From the NCBI RefSeq assembly GCF_016907695.1, contig NZ_JAFBCK010000001.1, positions 5,878,001-5,942,000 on the forward strand: DNA of 64,000 bases, given 5' to 3'. The stretch comes from Actinokineospora baliensis (GTDB lineage: Bacteria > Actinomycetota > Actinomycetes > Mycobacteriales > Pseudonocardiaceae). The notes under the pieces are model-generated. The model made no database searches. It worked only from the letters and a program-made list of their open reading frames with translations, and was not told where the DNA came from. Shown one piece after another: positions 1 through 8,469 of this stretch (its first letter is position 1; every line of letters begins with the position of its first letter). Made by a program: the position numbers and the translations under genes.

Positions 1-378
1 CTGCCGGACGGTTCCGCGCGCGCCGAGGTGTGCCGGGTCGGCGACTCGGCCGCCTGGGTGCTCGACGACGCGCGGTGGCTGCACCTGTCCGACAGCACCC
101 CCGATCTGACCGAGGTCGCGACCGTCGCCCTCCCGCACCAGCCCAGCGACCTGAGCGCGGAATCCGTCGACCTGCCCGCCGGGTCGGTGCTGCTGCTGGG
201 CACCGATGGCGTCAGCGCGGCACTGGGCGACGGAGCGGGCCAAGTCGGTGCCGCGTTCGCCGACGCGCTCGGCACCGCTCCCCCGCCACTGGAGTTCGCG
301 CGCCTGCTGGACTTCTCGCGGGAGACCTTCGACGACGACCGGACCCTGCTGGGGGTGTGGCCGGGGAGTGTGCGGTGA
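1..378 (+). CDS. PP2C-family protein phosphatase, C-terminal part (5' truncated by window)
   Basis: Frame 1 is open from the first base, so the start lies outside the window; 125 C-terminal residues are visible. They carry the late PP2C (PPM) motifs in order: 'CRVGDSAAWVL', 'LLLGTDGV' with the metal-binding Asp, and 'DDDRTLLGVW' at the extreme end. Proteins of this family remove phosphate from Ser/Thr with Mn or Mg. The stop overlaps the GTG start of the kinase gene by 4 bp, so the two are almost certainly co-translated as an antagonistic phosphatase/kinase pair. In TerY-P-type modules such a pair follows a von Willebrand A protein; that gene, if present, would lie upstream of base 1. Family assignment is firm, partner assignment is inference. 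Confidence 0.85.
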   Translation: MPDGSARAEVCRVGDSAAWVLDDARWLHLSDSTPDLTEVATVALPHQPSDLSAESVDLPAGSVLLLGTDGVSAALGDGAGQVGAAFADALGTAPPPLEFARLLDFSRETFDDDRTLLGVWPGSVR

Positions 379-1910
379 TCGACATCCCGGAGGCGGACGC
401 CCGCGAGCTCGGCCGGATGCGGCTGCTCGGGTCCGGTGGCCAGGGCAGGGTGCTGCGGCTGGTCGACCACCCCGACGGCCCGGACGCGGTGGTGTACAAG
501 GAGTACAGCCCGCGCGTGGTCGACGAGGTGGACGTCGACGCGTTGCGGAGGTTCGTCGGGTTCGCCGCCGACCTGGACGGCACGACCCGCTCGCGCCTGC
601 TGTCGCGGGCGGCCTGGCCGGAGGTCGTGGTGCGCAAGGACGGCGTGGTCGTCGGGTTCCTGATGCGCAAGGCCCCGGTCGCCTACTCGACGACCATGCG
701 CTTCGGTGAGGAGACGACCACCGAGCTCGCCCTGGTGCAGTACCTGCTCAACCCGCCCGGTTACCTCGCCGACCGCGGTCTGGAGTTGAGTCCGCGGTTC
801 CGCTACGAGTTGCTGCACGACACGGCCGAGGCGTTGGCGCTGATGCACCGGTTGGGGATCAGCGTCGGGGACCTGTCGCCGAACAACCTGCTGTTCAGCC
901 TGACCGCCCGCCCGCGCGGCTTCTTCATCGACTGCGACGCGATGCGGCTCGACGGGCAGAGCGTGTTGCCGCAGGTGGAGACCCCGGACTGGCGGATCAG
1001 CGACCTGGGTGCCGAGGAGCAGGCCACCCCGGCCAGCGACAGCTACAAGCTCGGCCTGCTCGCGATCCGGCTCTTCGCCAACGACCAGCAGAGCACCAAC
1101 CCGAAGCTCGCGCCGGACCGGTTGCGCGGCAAGGTGACCGCGAGCCTCAACGAGAACCCCGCCAAGCGCCCCACGGCCCAGTCGTGGATCGGGCCGCTCG
1201 CCGCTGCCGCGAGCGAGGCAGCGGAGGAGTCCGACACTCCCCCGGCGACCCCTCGGCCGCGCACGATCCGGTTGCGTGAGCCGCGTCAGCGCCGTGTCGC
1301 CCAGCAGCGCCGATACCCGCTGGGCTGGCGGTGGGCCGCGGTGCCCGCGTTCCTGCTGGCGGTGTTCTACTTCGTCATCCAGGTGGTCCAGGCGGGCGGG
1401 CCCAACACCCCGTCCTCGTCGTCCGGCGGGCCGGGGTTGGCCGACCTGACCACCGCCAGACTGCCCAGGTTGCCCGACCTGACCGCCGCCGGACTGCCGA
1501 CCTTGGACCTCCCAAGACCCACTTTTACGCTCCCCACCGGCGCCGGGAGGCTTGCCCTGCCCACGCAGAGCGAAGCGGACCTCCGCGCGGAACTGCAGTG
1601 CAGGCTCTACGACACCGCGGCACCCGATGTACGCGGCGGCGACGGCCTGGTCACGGCGCGGGAAGTGCTCACCCAAGTGTGCGATCTCGGCCGCGAGGAC
1701 TGGTTCCAGCCCATCGCCAAACCGCTGGTGCCACTGAGCGATCATGCGCCCTTCACCCAAGCCACCATCGTGGGTTACTGGGGTGAGGGCACCGCTTCGC
1801 CGCGCGTCACCGCGGACCTGATCAAGACGGCTGGTGGCTGTGTGCGGGCGTCGATCCGGTTCACCGCCGACTACGTGGTGTCCTCGTCCGCTGTCCTGGG
1901 CACCTGCTGA
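375..1910 (+). CDS. Atypical Ser/Thr-kinase-like protein with one transmembrane segment
   Basis: Predicted 511 residues from GTG 375, chosen because it forms a GTGA overlap with the phosphatase stop. The N-terminal half is a divergent protein-kinase fold: Gly-rich loop 'GSGGQG' (about residues 17-22), a Lys in 'VVYKEY', a catalytic-loop equivalent 'VGDLSPNN' that keeps the Asp and Asn, and 'IDCD' in place of DFG. These residues suggest an active kinase, although HRD is not canonical. A Pro/Arg-rich linker follows, then one membrane helix near residues 320-340 and a roughly 170-residue C-terminal part with several cysteines that is probably outside the cell. With the adjacent PP2C this looks like a reversible phosphorylation switch at the membrane. 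The 3' end overlaps the convergent gene by 40 bp. Confidence 0.8.
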   Translation: MIDIPEADARELGRMRLLGSGGQGRVLRLVDHPDGPDAVVYKEYSPRVVDEVDVDALRRFVGFAADLDGTTRSRLLSRAAWPEVVVRKDGVVVGFLMRKAPVAYSTTMRFGEETTTELALVQYLLNPPGYLADRGLELSPRFRYELLHDTAEALALMHRLGISVGDLSPNNLLFSLTARPRGFFIDCDAMRLDGQSVLPQVETPDWRISDLGAEEQATPASDSYKLGLLAIRLFANDQQSTNPKLAPDRLRGKVTASLNENPAKRPTAQSWIGPLAAAASEAAEESDTPPATPRPRTIRLREPRQRRVAQQRRYPLGWRWAAVPAFLLAVFYFVIQVVQAGGPNTPSSSSGGPGLADLTTARLPRLPDLTAAGLPTLDLPRPTFTLPTGAGRLALPTQSEADLRAELQCRLYDTAAPDVRGGDGLVTAREVLTQVCDLGREDWFQPIAKPLVPLSDHAPFTQATIVGYWGEGTASPRVTADLIKTAGGCVRASIRFTADYVVSSSAVLGTC

Positions 1911-2767
1911 GGGATGACGACCGGTCCGGCAATGACCTGGGGTGTGGCGCCCTTGTGCAACTGGTCGTTGATCGCGTCCGCCACACTAGGCGTCAGCGCA
2001 TGTTCAACCTTGTGCCCCAACGCTTCCGCCAAGCCAAGCACCCCCAGATCCACAGTGGACTCCACCGCGCCGCCGAACACCTCGGCCGCCAACCGTCCGC
2101 GGCGCGCGCCCACCACCGCGAGCCCGACGGCGATCACGGCGCTCGGCCACCACGCCCACGCGAGCGCGAGGTAGAGAACTCCCCACCCCACGAGGGTCGC
2201 GGCCAGGTCGAGCCGTCCCCGGGCGTGCGCGACCACCGCTCGGGTCTCGGCGTCGAGCCGGTGCCACAACCGGGGCCAGATGAGGGCGAGCACCAGGCCG
2301 TACTGGGCGTCCACCCGAGCGTCGACCAGGCGCAACCGGTCGCCGATCCAGGTGGGCAGTGCGGGTAAGTACCGCTCGGGCAACCGGGTTCCAGCCTTGT
2401 CCAGCACACGCTTGGCGCGGCGCTTGCGCAGCCGGGTCACAAGCCGGGCGACCCAGGCGAGGGGGCCGCGCCACCGGCCCCACCACAGCGATCGGACCGC
2501 ACCGCCAAGGCCGCGCGCGATCGTGCTGGCCAGCACCGCGCCGCCCACTGCAAACCCGCCCCAGGCCAGGGCTTCGGTCGGGCGGTCGCGGACCAGGGTG
2601 CCGATGGCCTTGGCGGTGTCGGTGACCACCTGCGGGCTGAACGGGTGGGCGTGCCCCTGGCGGACGGCGATGCCGAACACGGTCAGCCACACCAAACCTG
2701 GCAGTAGAGTGCCCACCAGCCACCGGTCCGGCAGCCGCTTGGTCACCTCACCGATGAGCGCGGTCAC
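1871..2767 (-). CDS. Membrane protein of unknown function in the CHAT/kinase cassette
   Basis: 298 residues from GTG 2767, selected because its start overlaps the stop of the upstream gene (2764-3135) by 4 bp. Hydrophobic stretches lie near residues 18-40 ('TLLPGLVWLTVFGIAV'), around 60-80, and around 190-230 ('TLVGWGVLYLALAWAW'). Between them is a basic region rich in Arg and Lys, so three or four membrane passes with a cytosolic loop are likely. No family was recognised. It is the second gene of a two-gene unit transcribed away from the TPR-CHAT gene and converges on the kinase gene with a 40-bp overlap. It could be the membrane partner or target of the cassette, but nothing in the sequence shows this directly. 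Confidence 0.7.
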   Translation of the reverse strand: MTALIGEVTKRLPDRWLVGTLLPGLVWLTVFGIAVRQGHAHPFSPQVVTDTAKAIGTLVRDRPTEALAWGGFAVGGAVLASTIARGLGGAVRSLWWGRWRGPLAWVARLVTRLRKRRAKRVLDKAGTRLPERYLPALPTWIGDRLRLVDARVDAQYGLVLALIWPRLWHRLDAETRAVVAHARGRLDLAATLVGWGVLYLALAWAWWPSAVIAVGLAVVGARRGRLAAEVFGGAVESTVDLGVLGLAEALGHKVEHALTPSVADAINDQLHKGATPQVIAGPVVIPQQVPRTADEDTT

Positions 2768-3135
2768 GGGGATCGGCGCTCGAAGCGCATCTGCTCGTCG
2801 AACACCGCGCAGCGCGGTGGTCTGGCCTGGTCGTCGCGGTCGGCGCGCCTGGCGCACCGGCGTCCGGGGCAGTGGTAGTCGCCGACCAGGGTGGGCGGCG
2901 GCAGCCAGTCCGTGCGGGCGCCAGCGTCGTCCTTGTCCCCGCGCACGGAGTCGCGGGCCCGGTCGATGTCGAGTTCGCGGCAGGCCGACACCGCGGACCC
3001 GCCCGCGGCGACCTCGGCCGCGTGCATCTCGAGAGTGTCCTCCCAGAACCCGCGGACCGCCAGCACCCGCAACCGGGGCAGCGCGGCGCAGAACACCGCC
3101 AGCGCCGACCGTTCCGCTTCGTCCGCTGCGGGCAC
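2764..3135 (-). CDS. Small protein with C-terminal Cys cluster, divergent to the CHAT gene
   Basis: 123 residues from GTG 3135, with an 'AAGGGG' ribosome site just upstream. The N-terminal 80 residues are probably helical ('ALAVFCAALPRLRVLAVRGF'). The C-terminus holds 'YHCPGRRCARRAD' and a third Cys in 'PPRCAVFDEQM', a compact CxxxxC..PPxC arrangement that may bind zinc or act as a recognition tail. I recall similar tails on actinobacterial proteins linked to CHAT, vWA or MoxR systems, but I cannot verify this here. It is translationally coupled to the membrane-protein gene and diverges from the TPR-CHAT gene across 77 bp, so one promoter region probably serves both directions. Confidence 0.7.
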   Translation of the reverse strand: MPAADEAERSALAVFCAALPRLRVLAVRGFWEDTLEMHAAEVAAGGSAVSACRELDIDRARDSVRGDKDDAGARTDWLPPPTLVGDYHCPGRRCARRADRDDQARPPRCAVFDEQMRFERRSP

Positions 3136-3212
3136 GTGCCGCCCCTTCCCGGTCCCGGCCCGCGCGGGCTACCGTGGTGAAGATCGACTCTACCCGAGGG
3201 GGTGGCCCGGGG

Positions 3213-6200
3213 ATGGCCGATCCGCCGAGCGCGGCGCTCGCCGACCTCGATGCCCGGATCACCCGTTTCGACCAGGGCGGCGACCGGGCGGCGGTCCTCG
3301 ACGCCGCGGCGCACCAGGCCGCGCTCGACCTGTACGGGGAGGTCGTGGCGGACCGGGTCGGCGGGGCCGGGGTCGTGCGGGTGCTCGGCCAGTGGTTCCT
3401 GCGACACCACGAGGCCCACCAGCCGGGGTCCGCGGCGTCGTCGCTGCGGGCGGCGCGGATGTGCGCTGGGCTGTTGCGCGACCTCGACGCCTCGGCGGTT
3501 CCCCCCGACCTGCATGAACTGCTCAACGGGCAACCCGATCGGGCAGCGGCGGCGCACGCCACGGCGGTGAGCCTGTTGGAGCAGTTCGAGGAGACCGGCG
3601 ACCCGAGCCGGGTGGTCGCCGCGGGTGAGCTCCTGCGGTCGGTGCACGCGGATCTGCCCGACGACCACCGGCTGACCGAGGCCGCGGTCCAACTGTCGTC
3701 CGCACTGCTGACGGTAAACGCCGACCCGGCCGACGCCGACGTGCTCGTGAACGCGGGGCGGGCCGCGTTGCGCGCGGATCCCGGGTCCACGGACACGGTG
3801 AACGCGCTGGCCTGGGCGTTGCTCGTGCGCTACCAACTGGCAGGTGCCGCCGACGACCTGCGGGAGGCGCTCGAGCTGACCCAGCGGTACCTGCGGGACG
3901 AGCGCGGCGGGCTGGTGGCGCACGTGGCTGTGCAGCGCGCCGAGGCGTTGCGGATGCGGTACGAGAGCACGCACGTGACCGCGGACCTGGACCAGGCCGT
4001 CGAGCTGGCCAGGGCGGCGGTCGAGCTCACCCCGGACGGGCACCGGATCGCCGACCCGGTGCGCCAGGTCCTGGCGACCTGCCTGGTCCGCCGGATCGAG
4101 CACCTGGACCGGGCCGACGACTTGACCGAGGCGATCGCGCTGTGCGCCGCGATCCGACCCAGGACCGCCAAAGCCGGGCCGACCAAGGCGATGTGGCTGG
4201 CGACCGAGTCGGCGCTGTTGACCAGGCGCGGTCAGCGGTCCGGCGATCTGTCCGATGTGGACATCGCGGTGGCACTGGCCGAGGAGGCGCTCGCGCTGGG
4301 CGCGGAACTCATTGGTGTGCGGCCGATCGCGTTGACGAACCTGGGCAGCGCTCTGGCGTTGCGCTACATCCTGCGCGGTGACAGCACGGATCTGCCCCTG
4401 GCCATCAGCCGGGTGCGGGAGGCGATCGCGGCCACCCGGTCCGGGGACACGCGGCTGGCCGCCCTGCACGCCCAGCTGACGACGTTGAGTTCACTGGCCG
4501 CGGCGGACGGGCACCGCGGTACCGGCCTCGACGAGGCCATCCGACACGGTGAGCAGGCTCTGGCCCGGTTCGAACCCGGTCACGCGCAACGGATCACGGC
4601 GCTCAACGCGCTCGGCCAAGCGCACCGGCAGCGGTTCATGGCCGAGGGCACGACACCGGACCTGCTCAAGGCGATCGCACTGTGGCGGGAGGCCGCCGCG
4701 ACGTCCACCGGGAACGCGGGAGCGCGGCTGGCGGCGGCGCGGGCGTGGCTGGGGTCGGCTTTGCGGCTGCGGGACCTGCCCGGGGCGAGCGAGGCGGCGA
4801 CGGCGGCGATCCGGCTGCTGCCGATCGTGGCGGAGCGGGGTCTGGACCGGGCCGGGCAGGAGCGTCGACTGGCAGGCGTCGCCGGGCTGGCCGGTGAGGC
4901 GGCGGCCCTTGCGGTGCACATCGGGCGACCGGAGCACGCGGTCGAACTGGCCGAACAGGGGCGGACCGTGCTGTGGCGGCACGTGGTGCAGACCCGAGGT
5001 GATCTTTCGCCGTTGCGGGCGGTCGCCCCGGACCTGGCGGACCGGATGGAAGGCACCCGGCGGGCGCTGACGGCCGCTGCCGACGACCCGGGGGCGGCTG
5101 AGCGGCACCGCAGGCTGGCCGAGCGGTGGGGGCAGCTGCTGGCCGACGCGCGGCGGTTGCCCGGGTTGGGCACGTTCCTCGGGACGTCGTCGTTCGACGA
5201 GCTGCGGCTGGCGGCGACCGGCGGGACGGTGGTGCTGGTGAACCTCAGCCCCGCCCGGTGCGACGCGCTGCTGGTGCGGCCGGACGGCGTCCGGGTGGTG
5301 CCGTTGCCGTGGCTACGGCACGAAGATGCGCGCCGCAGGGCCGACGCGCTGCTCGGGGCGACGGTCGACCTGCGCCCGGCGCTCGTGTCGATGCTGCGGT
5401 GGTTGTGGGACACGACAGCGGGCCCGGTCGTCGCGGCACTCGACGAGCTGGACGGTCCGGTGCGGCACCGGGTGTGGTGGTGCCCGACCGGTCCGATGGC
5501 GATGCTGCCGCTGCACGCGGCTGGCCGGTACTCGACGTCGCAACGGGTCGCCCGGCGAACGGTGCCCGACCGGACCCTGTCGTCGTACACCACGGACCTG
5601 GGGGCGCTGATCCGCAGCCGACGCGCGCGTCCCCCGGTCTCCCCCCGCCTCCTGACCGTCGGCGTCGCGTCGCGCCCGGGCCGGGCGCCGTTGCCCGCGG
5701 TGCTAGACGAAGTGCGCCGGATCTCGGCGACGGTGCCCGGCACGACGACGCTCCTCGGCCCCGCGGCCACGCCCGAGGTGGTGCTGGCTGAATTGCCCGC
5801 GCACCCATGGGTCCACTTCGCCTGCCACGCGACGCAGAACCTCGACCACCCCGGGGAAAGCGCCCTGCACCTGCACAACGGCGACCTGACAGTGCTGCGG
5901 CTGGCCGCACACGACCTGACCAACGCCGAACTCGCCTACCTGTCGGCGTGTGACACCGCCGCGGGCGCGCTGACCTTGGCCGACGAGACGGTGCACCTGG
6001 CGGCGGCCCTGCAACTGGCGGGCTTCCGACACGTGATCGCCACCCAGTGGCCGGTGTCGGACACCGTGGCGGCCTCGGTCGCCGACTCGGTGTACCGGCG
6101 ATTGCTGGTGAACGGCGGCCTTCGGGCGTCGGACGCCGCGCACGCCTTGGCGGAGACAACGGCCGAGCTGCGGGCCAAGTACCCGGACCAACCGGACACC

Positions 6201-6230
6201 TGGGCACCGTTCGTGCACATTGGTCCTTAG
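3213..6230 (+). CDS. TPR-repeat protein with C-terminal CHAT (caspase-like) peptidase domain
   Basis: 1005 residues from ATG 3213, preceded by a GAGGGGG ribosome site. Residues 1 to about 680 are Ala/Leu-rich helical hairpins of the TPR type. The C-terminal third is a CHAT domain of the caspase/separase clan: catalytic His in 'VHFACHAT' (H872) and catalytic Cys in 'LSACDTA' (C913), followed by 'ETVHLAAALQLAGFRHVIATQWPV'-type text that is standard for the family. Both catalytic residues are present, so a protease activity is expected; the TPRs would hold it inactive or bind a trigger. Known TPR-CHAT proteins act as regulated proteases in phage-defence and programmed-death systems. Here it sits beside a kinase, a phosphatase and a membrane protein; its substrate is unknown. 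Confidence 0.88.
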   Translation: MADPPSAALADLDARITRFDQGGDRAAVLDAAAHQAALDLYGEVVADRVGGAGVVRVLGQWFLRHHEAHQPGSAASSLRAARMCAGLLRDLDASAVPPDLHELLNGQPDRAAAAHATAVSLLEQFEETGDPSRVVAAGELLRSVHADLPDDHRLTEAAVQLSSALLTVNADPADADVLVNAGRAALRADPGSTDTVNALAWALLVRYQLAGAADDLREALELTQRYLRDERGGLVAHVAVQRAEALRMRYESTHVTADLDQAVELARAAVELTPDGHRIADPVRQVLATCLVRRIEHLDRADDLTEAIALCAAIRPRTAKAGPTKAMWLATESALLTRRGQRSGDLSDVDIAVALAEEALALGAELIGVRPIALTNLGSALALRYILRGDSTDLPLAISRVREAIAATRSGDTRLAALHAQLTTLSSLAAADGHRGTGLDEAIRHGEQALARFEPGHAQRITALNALGQAHRQRFMAEGTTPDLLKAIALWREAAATSTGNAGARLAAARAWLGSALRLRDLPGASEAATAAIRLLPIVAERGLDRAGQERRLAGVAGLAGEAAALAVHIGRPEHAVELAEQGRTVLWRHVVQTRGDLSPLRAVAPDLADRMEGTRRALTAAADDPGAAERHRRLAERWGQLLADARRLPGLGTFLGTSSFDELRLAATGGTVVLVNLSPARCDALLVRPDGVRVVPLPWLRHEDARRRADALLGATVDLRPALVSMLRWLWDTTAGPVVAALDELDGPVRHRVWWCPTGPMAMLPLHAAGRYSTSQRVARRTVPDRTLSSYTTDLGALIRSRRARPPVSPRLLTVGVASRPGRAPLPAVLDEVRRISATVPGTTTLLGPAATPEVVLAELPAHPWVHFACHATQNLDHPGESALHLHNGDLTVLRLAAHDLTNAELAYLSACDTAAGALTLADETVHLAAALQLAGFRHVIATQWPVSDTVAASVADSVYRRLLVNGGLRASDAAHALAETTAELRAKYPDQPDTWAPFVHIGP

Positions 6231-6329
6231 TAGACGGATACGGACGCGTGCGCCTCGACGAGTCGGTCGATGGTGAACCGGCGCTGCGGCATGAGCGGCC
6301 GCTCGGCGGCCCGGTCGAGGAGCCGCCCC

Positions 6330-6357
6330 TTGTCCACAACCACCCGCCCTGTCCACA
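6330..6357 (+). repeat. Pair of DnaA-box-like 9-mers in a convergent spacer
   Basis: TTGTCCACA at 6330-6338 and CTGTCCACA at 6349-6357 lie in the same orientation, 19 bp apart. The first equals the actinobacterial (Streptomyces) DnaA-box consensus. They sit in the 217-bp gap between the ends of the CHAT gene and doxX. The spacing matches the 18-19 bp period of the larger array at 57704-58024. A short minus-strand reading frame also crosses this gap, but it shows no recognisable start or family. Confidence 0.5.
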
Positions 6358-6447
6358 GCCTCCAGCCTTAAGTTCCCGCCCCACCTCCGCCCGCCCGTAG
6401 GCTGTGCATTCGGGGGGACCTTCATCCGGTTTGATCTTGCCCGGCCG

Positions 6448-6927
6448 CTAGGCGGTGTGGACGGGTGCGCGCACCAACTCCTCGCCCGCGCTCGGTTGGC
6501 GGGTCCTACCAGGGGATTCCAGGGCGAAGATGGCCAGGGCGGCGCAGATCAGGACCAGGTTCTTGAGCACGAACTCGCCGGTGGTGGTGAGCAGGAGCGG
6601 GTTGTTGTCGTGGATGGCCATGGTCGGCGCCTGGATGAACACCAGGAACGTGCCGGTCAGGTGGGCGGCGACGGCGATGGGGGCCAGGCGGCGCGGGGTG
6701 CCCAGCAGGAGCAGCAGGCCCAGGGCGATCTCGGCCCACCCCAGCGCGGGGATCAGCCACGGCCCGTGGACCCACGGCATCGTCGCCCGGACCAGGTCGG
6801 CCACCGGGGACTGGCCGATGACCTTGAGGACGCCGAACCACAGGTAGACCAGGGCGAGGGAGATCCGCAGCGCGGGCAGCGCGAGACGTCCGGGGGACTC
6901 GGTTAAGCGGGTGAGGAGTGTCTTCAT
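6448..6927 (-). CDS. DoxX family membrane protein
   Basis: 159 residues, ATG start at 6927. Four hydrophobic helices are clear: 'ISLALVYLWFGVLKVIG', 'LIPALGWAEIALGLLLLLG', 'LAPIAVAAHLTGTFLVFI' and 'LKNLVLICAALAIFAL'. The N-terminal 'LRISLALVYLWFGVLKV' is characteristic of DoxX/DoxD-like proteins. Some relatives take part in redox or thiol stress complexes at the membrane, but many have no known role. A perfect TGGTCTAGACCA palindrome lies 60 bp upstream, so it may belong to the GlcNAc-responsive DasR regulon. It is transcribed separately from the amidase, whose stop lies 127 bp upstream. Confidence 0.82.
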   Translation of the reverse strand: MKTLLTRLTESPGRLALPALRISLALVYLWFGVLKVIGQSPVADLVRATMPWVHGPWLIPALGWAEIALGLLLLLGTPRRLAPIAVAAHLTGTFLVFIQAPTMAIHDNNPLLLTTTGEFVLKNLVLICAALAIFALESPGRTRQPSAGEELVRAPVHTA

Positions 6928-6986
6928 CGCGTTCCCCCTGTGGTCGGCCGGGCAGGTCGGTCCAGGGTAGGCGCTGGCGCGAGAGT

Positions 6987-6998
6987 TGGTCTAGACCA
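6987..6998. promoter_or_regulatory. DasR-type operator (dre) upstream of doxX
   Basis: TGGTCTAGACCA is a perfect 12-bp palindrome that equals the core of the Streptomyces DasR consensus (GntR family; released by glucosamine-6-phosphate in Streptomyces). It lies 60 bp before the doxX start and just beyond the amidase stop, so doxX is the likely target. Confidence 0.65.
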
Positions 6999-7054
6999 TT
7001 GATCTTGTCGCGCGTTCACACTTCCACCGTCGAGATGGTGACCACAGTGGACAG

Positions 7055-8329
7055 TCAGGCGACGGCGGCGGCGATCTGGAGCAGGGCGGCGTCGCCGTGG
7101 GCACGGGCTTCCAGGCAGACGCCGACGGGGAGTCCGTCGGGGGTCGTGCCCGCGGGCAGGGAGATCATCGGGACGCCTGCGACCGTGCCGGGGGTGACGG
7201 TGCGGGTGACCGTCGGGAAGGTCGCGACCAGACGCCCGTTGAGGCTGATCAGGTCGTCGGCACCCAGCAGCGGGGGCGGGACCGGCGAGGTGGGCGAGAG
7301 GACGACGTCGACGCGGGTGAACACGTCGGCGTAGCGGCGGCGGAGGGTCCAGCGGTCGGCCCGCGCGGCCAGGTAGGCGTCCGCTGGCACCGGCGTGGCC
7401 ATCTGTTCGACGAGCGAGCGGACGTCAGGCGAGGCGATGTGGTGGTGCCACAACTCGACGGGGTGGTCGATGCGCGATGCCAGCAGGCGCGGAGCCTCGT
7501 GGAAGACAAGGGTGTTTCCGTTGTGCGCCAAGGAGTCGAGGTCGGACAGGTCGAGGTCGACCAGCACGGCGCCCTTCTGTTCCACAGTGGATACGAACCG
7601 GGCGACGGCGTCCGCGATGTCCGGGTTGAGGTCGTCGAAGCGGTTGCGGGGCAGGCCGATGCGCAGCCCGGCGAGCCCGACCGGCGGGGTGGCCGGTTCA
7701 CCGGTGATGAGCTCGTCGAGGAATTGGACGTCCTGCGGCGTGCGGGCGTGGATGCCGATGGTGTCGCGGGTGCTGGAGAGAGTGACGACGCCGTCGCCCG
7801 GGTACCGGCCGGTGGTGGGGCGGAATCCGACGACGCCGCAGAAGGACGCCGGGATCGTGACGGACCCGCCGGTGTCGGTGCCGAGCGCGAACGGCACCGC
7901 GCCCGAGGCGACGCTCGCCGCGCTGCCACCGCTGGAGCCACCAGCCGACCTGGTCGGATCGGCGGGGTTGCGGACGGGGCCGAAGGCGGCGTTGTTGCTC
8001 GTGATCCCGAAGGCCAACTCGTGCAGGTTGGTCTTGCCCAGGACGACAGCGCCCGCGTCGCGCAGGACGTCGACGACGGTGGCATCCACGTCGGCGGGAG
8101 TCGCGCGCAGGAGCCGACTACCAGCGGTTGTCGAGAACCCCAGGACGTCGATGTTGTCCTTCACCGAGAAGGGGATTCCCGCCAGCGGCCCACCACCGTG
8201 GGTGATGTCGGCGGCCACGGTGATCCAGGCGCCGTGGGCGGACCGCTCGGCGTCGGCACGGGTTTCGCGCAGGTGGTGGGCCCGGTCAGACGGGGTGAGC
8301 GCGAGCCAGTCGGTCAGTGTGGTGGGCAC
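7055..8329 (-). CDS. Amidase signature family hydrolase
   Basis: 424 residues from GTG 8329; an ATG-free extension to 8446 is open but looks non-coding ('RARAAQRCSRTV'), so the shorter start is preferred with moderate certainty. The Ser-cisSer-Lys triad is visible: Lys in 'FSVKDNID', cis-Ser and Ser within 'GGSSGGSAASVASGAV', plus 'GTDTGGSVTIPAS' typical of the family. Such enzymes hydrolyse a carbon-nitrogen amide bond; indole-acetamide, mandelamide and aryl-acylamide hydrolases and GatA all share this fold, and the substrate cannot be read from sequence. No GatB or GatC lies nearby, so a tRNA amidotransferase role is unlikely. It diverges from nagB, and a strong inverted repeat and a dre site lie between them. 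Confidence 0.85.
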   Translation of the reverse strand: MPTTLTDWLALTPSDRAHHLRETRADAERSAHGAWITVAADITHGGGPLAGIPFSVKDNIDVLGFSTTAGSRLLRATPADVDATVVDVLRDAGAVVLGKTNLHELAFGITSNNAAFGPVRNPADPTRSAGGSSGGSAASVASGAVPFALGTDTGGSVTIPASFCGVVGFRPTTGRYPGDGVVTLSSTRDTIGIHARTPQDVQFLDELITGEPATPPVGLAGLRIGLPRNRFDDLNPDIADAVARFVSTVEQKGAVLVDLDLSDLDSLAHNGNTLVFHEAPRLLASRIDHPVELWHHHIASPDVRSLVEQMATPVPADAYLAARADRWTLRRRYADVFTRVDVVLSPTSPVPPPLLGADDLISLNGRLVATFPTVTRTVTPGTVAGVPMISLPAGTTPDGLPVGVCLEARAHGDAALLQIAAAVA

Positions 8330-8439
8330 CTCGGCGAGTCCCTTCCCGGCGCGGGTCGAGGTGGCACCGTAAGTTCGGTGGGCGGACGGGTCAATGACCG
8401 TGCGCGAACACCGCTGTGCGGCCCGTGCACGTGGTCGGG

Positions 8440-8458
8440 CGGACACCCGGGGTGTCCG
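8440..8458. promoter_or_regulatory. 9-bp inverted repeat between the amidase and nagB genes
   Basis: CGGACACCC and GGGTGTCCG form a perfect 9-bp dyad around one central G. It lies 111 bp upstream of the chosen amidase start and 58 bp before nagB, just ahead of the dre site. An operator for a second regulator is the simplest reading; it could also stop transcription across the divergent region. Confidence 0.4.
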
Positions 8459-8469
8459 CTTGCTATTAT

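Noticed and set aside
6228..6360. Short minus-strand frame ending 'RRFTIDRLVEAHASVSVY' in the gap after the CHAT gene
   Set aside because: The stop overlaps the CHAT stop and the text looks somewhat protein-like, but there is no clear start or ribosome site and no family match; the upstream part runs through repeat-like DnaA boxes.
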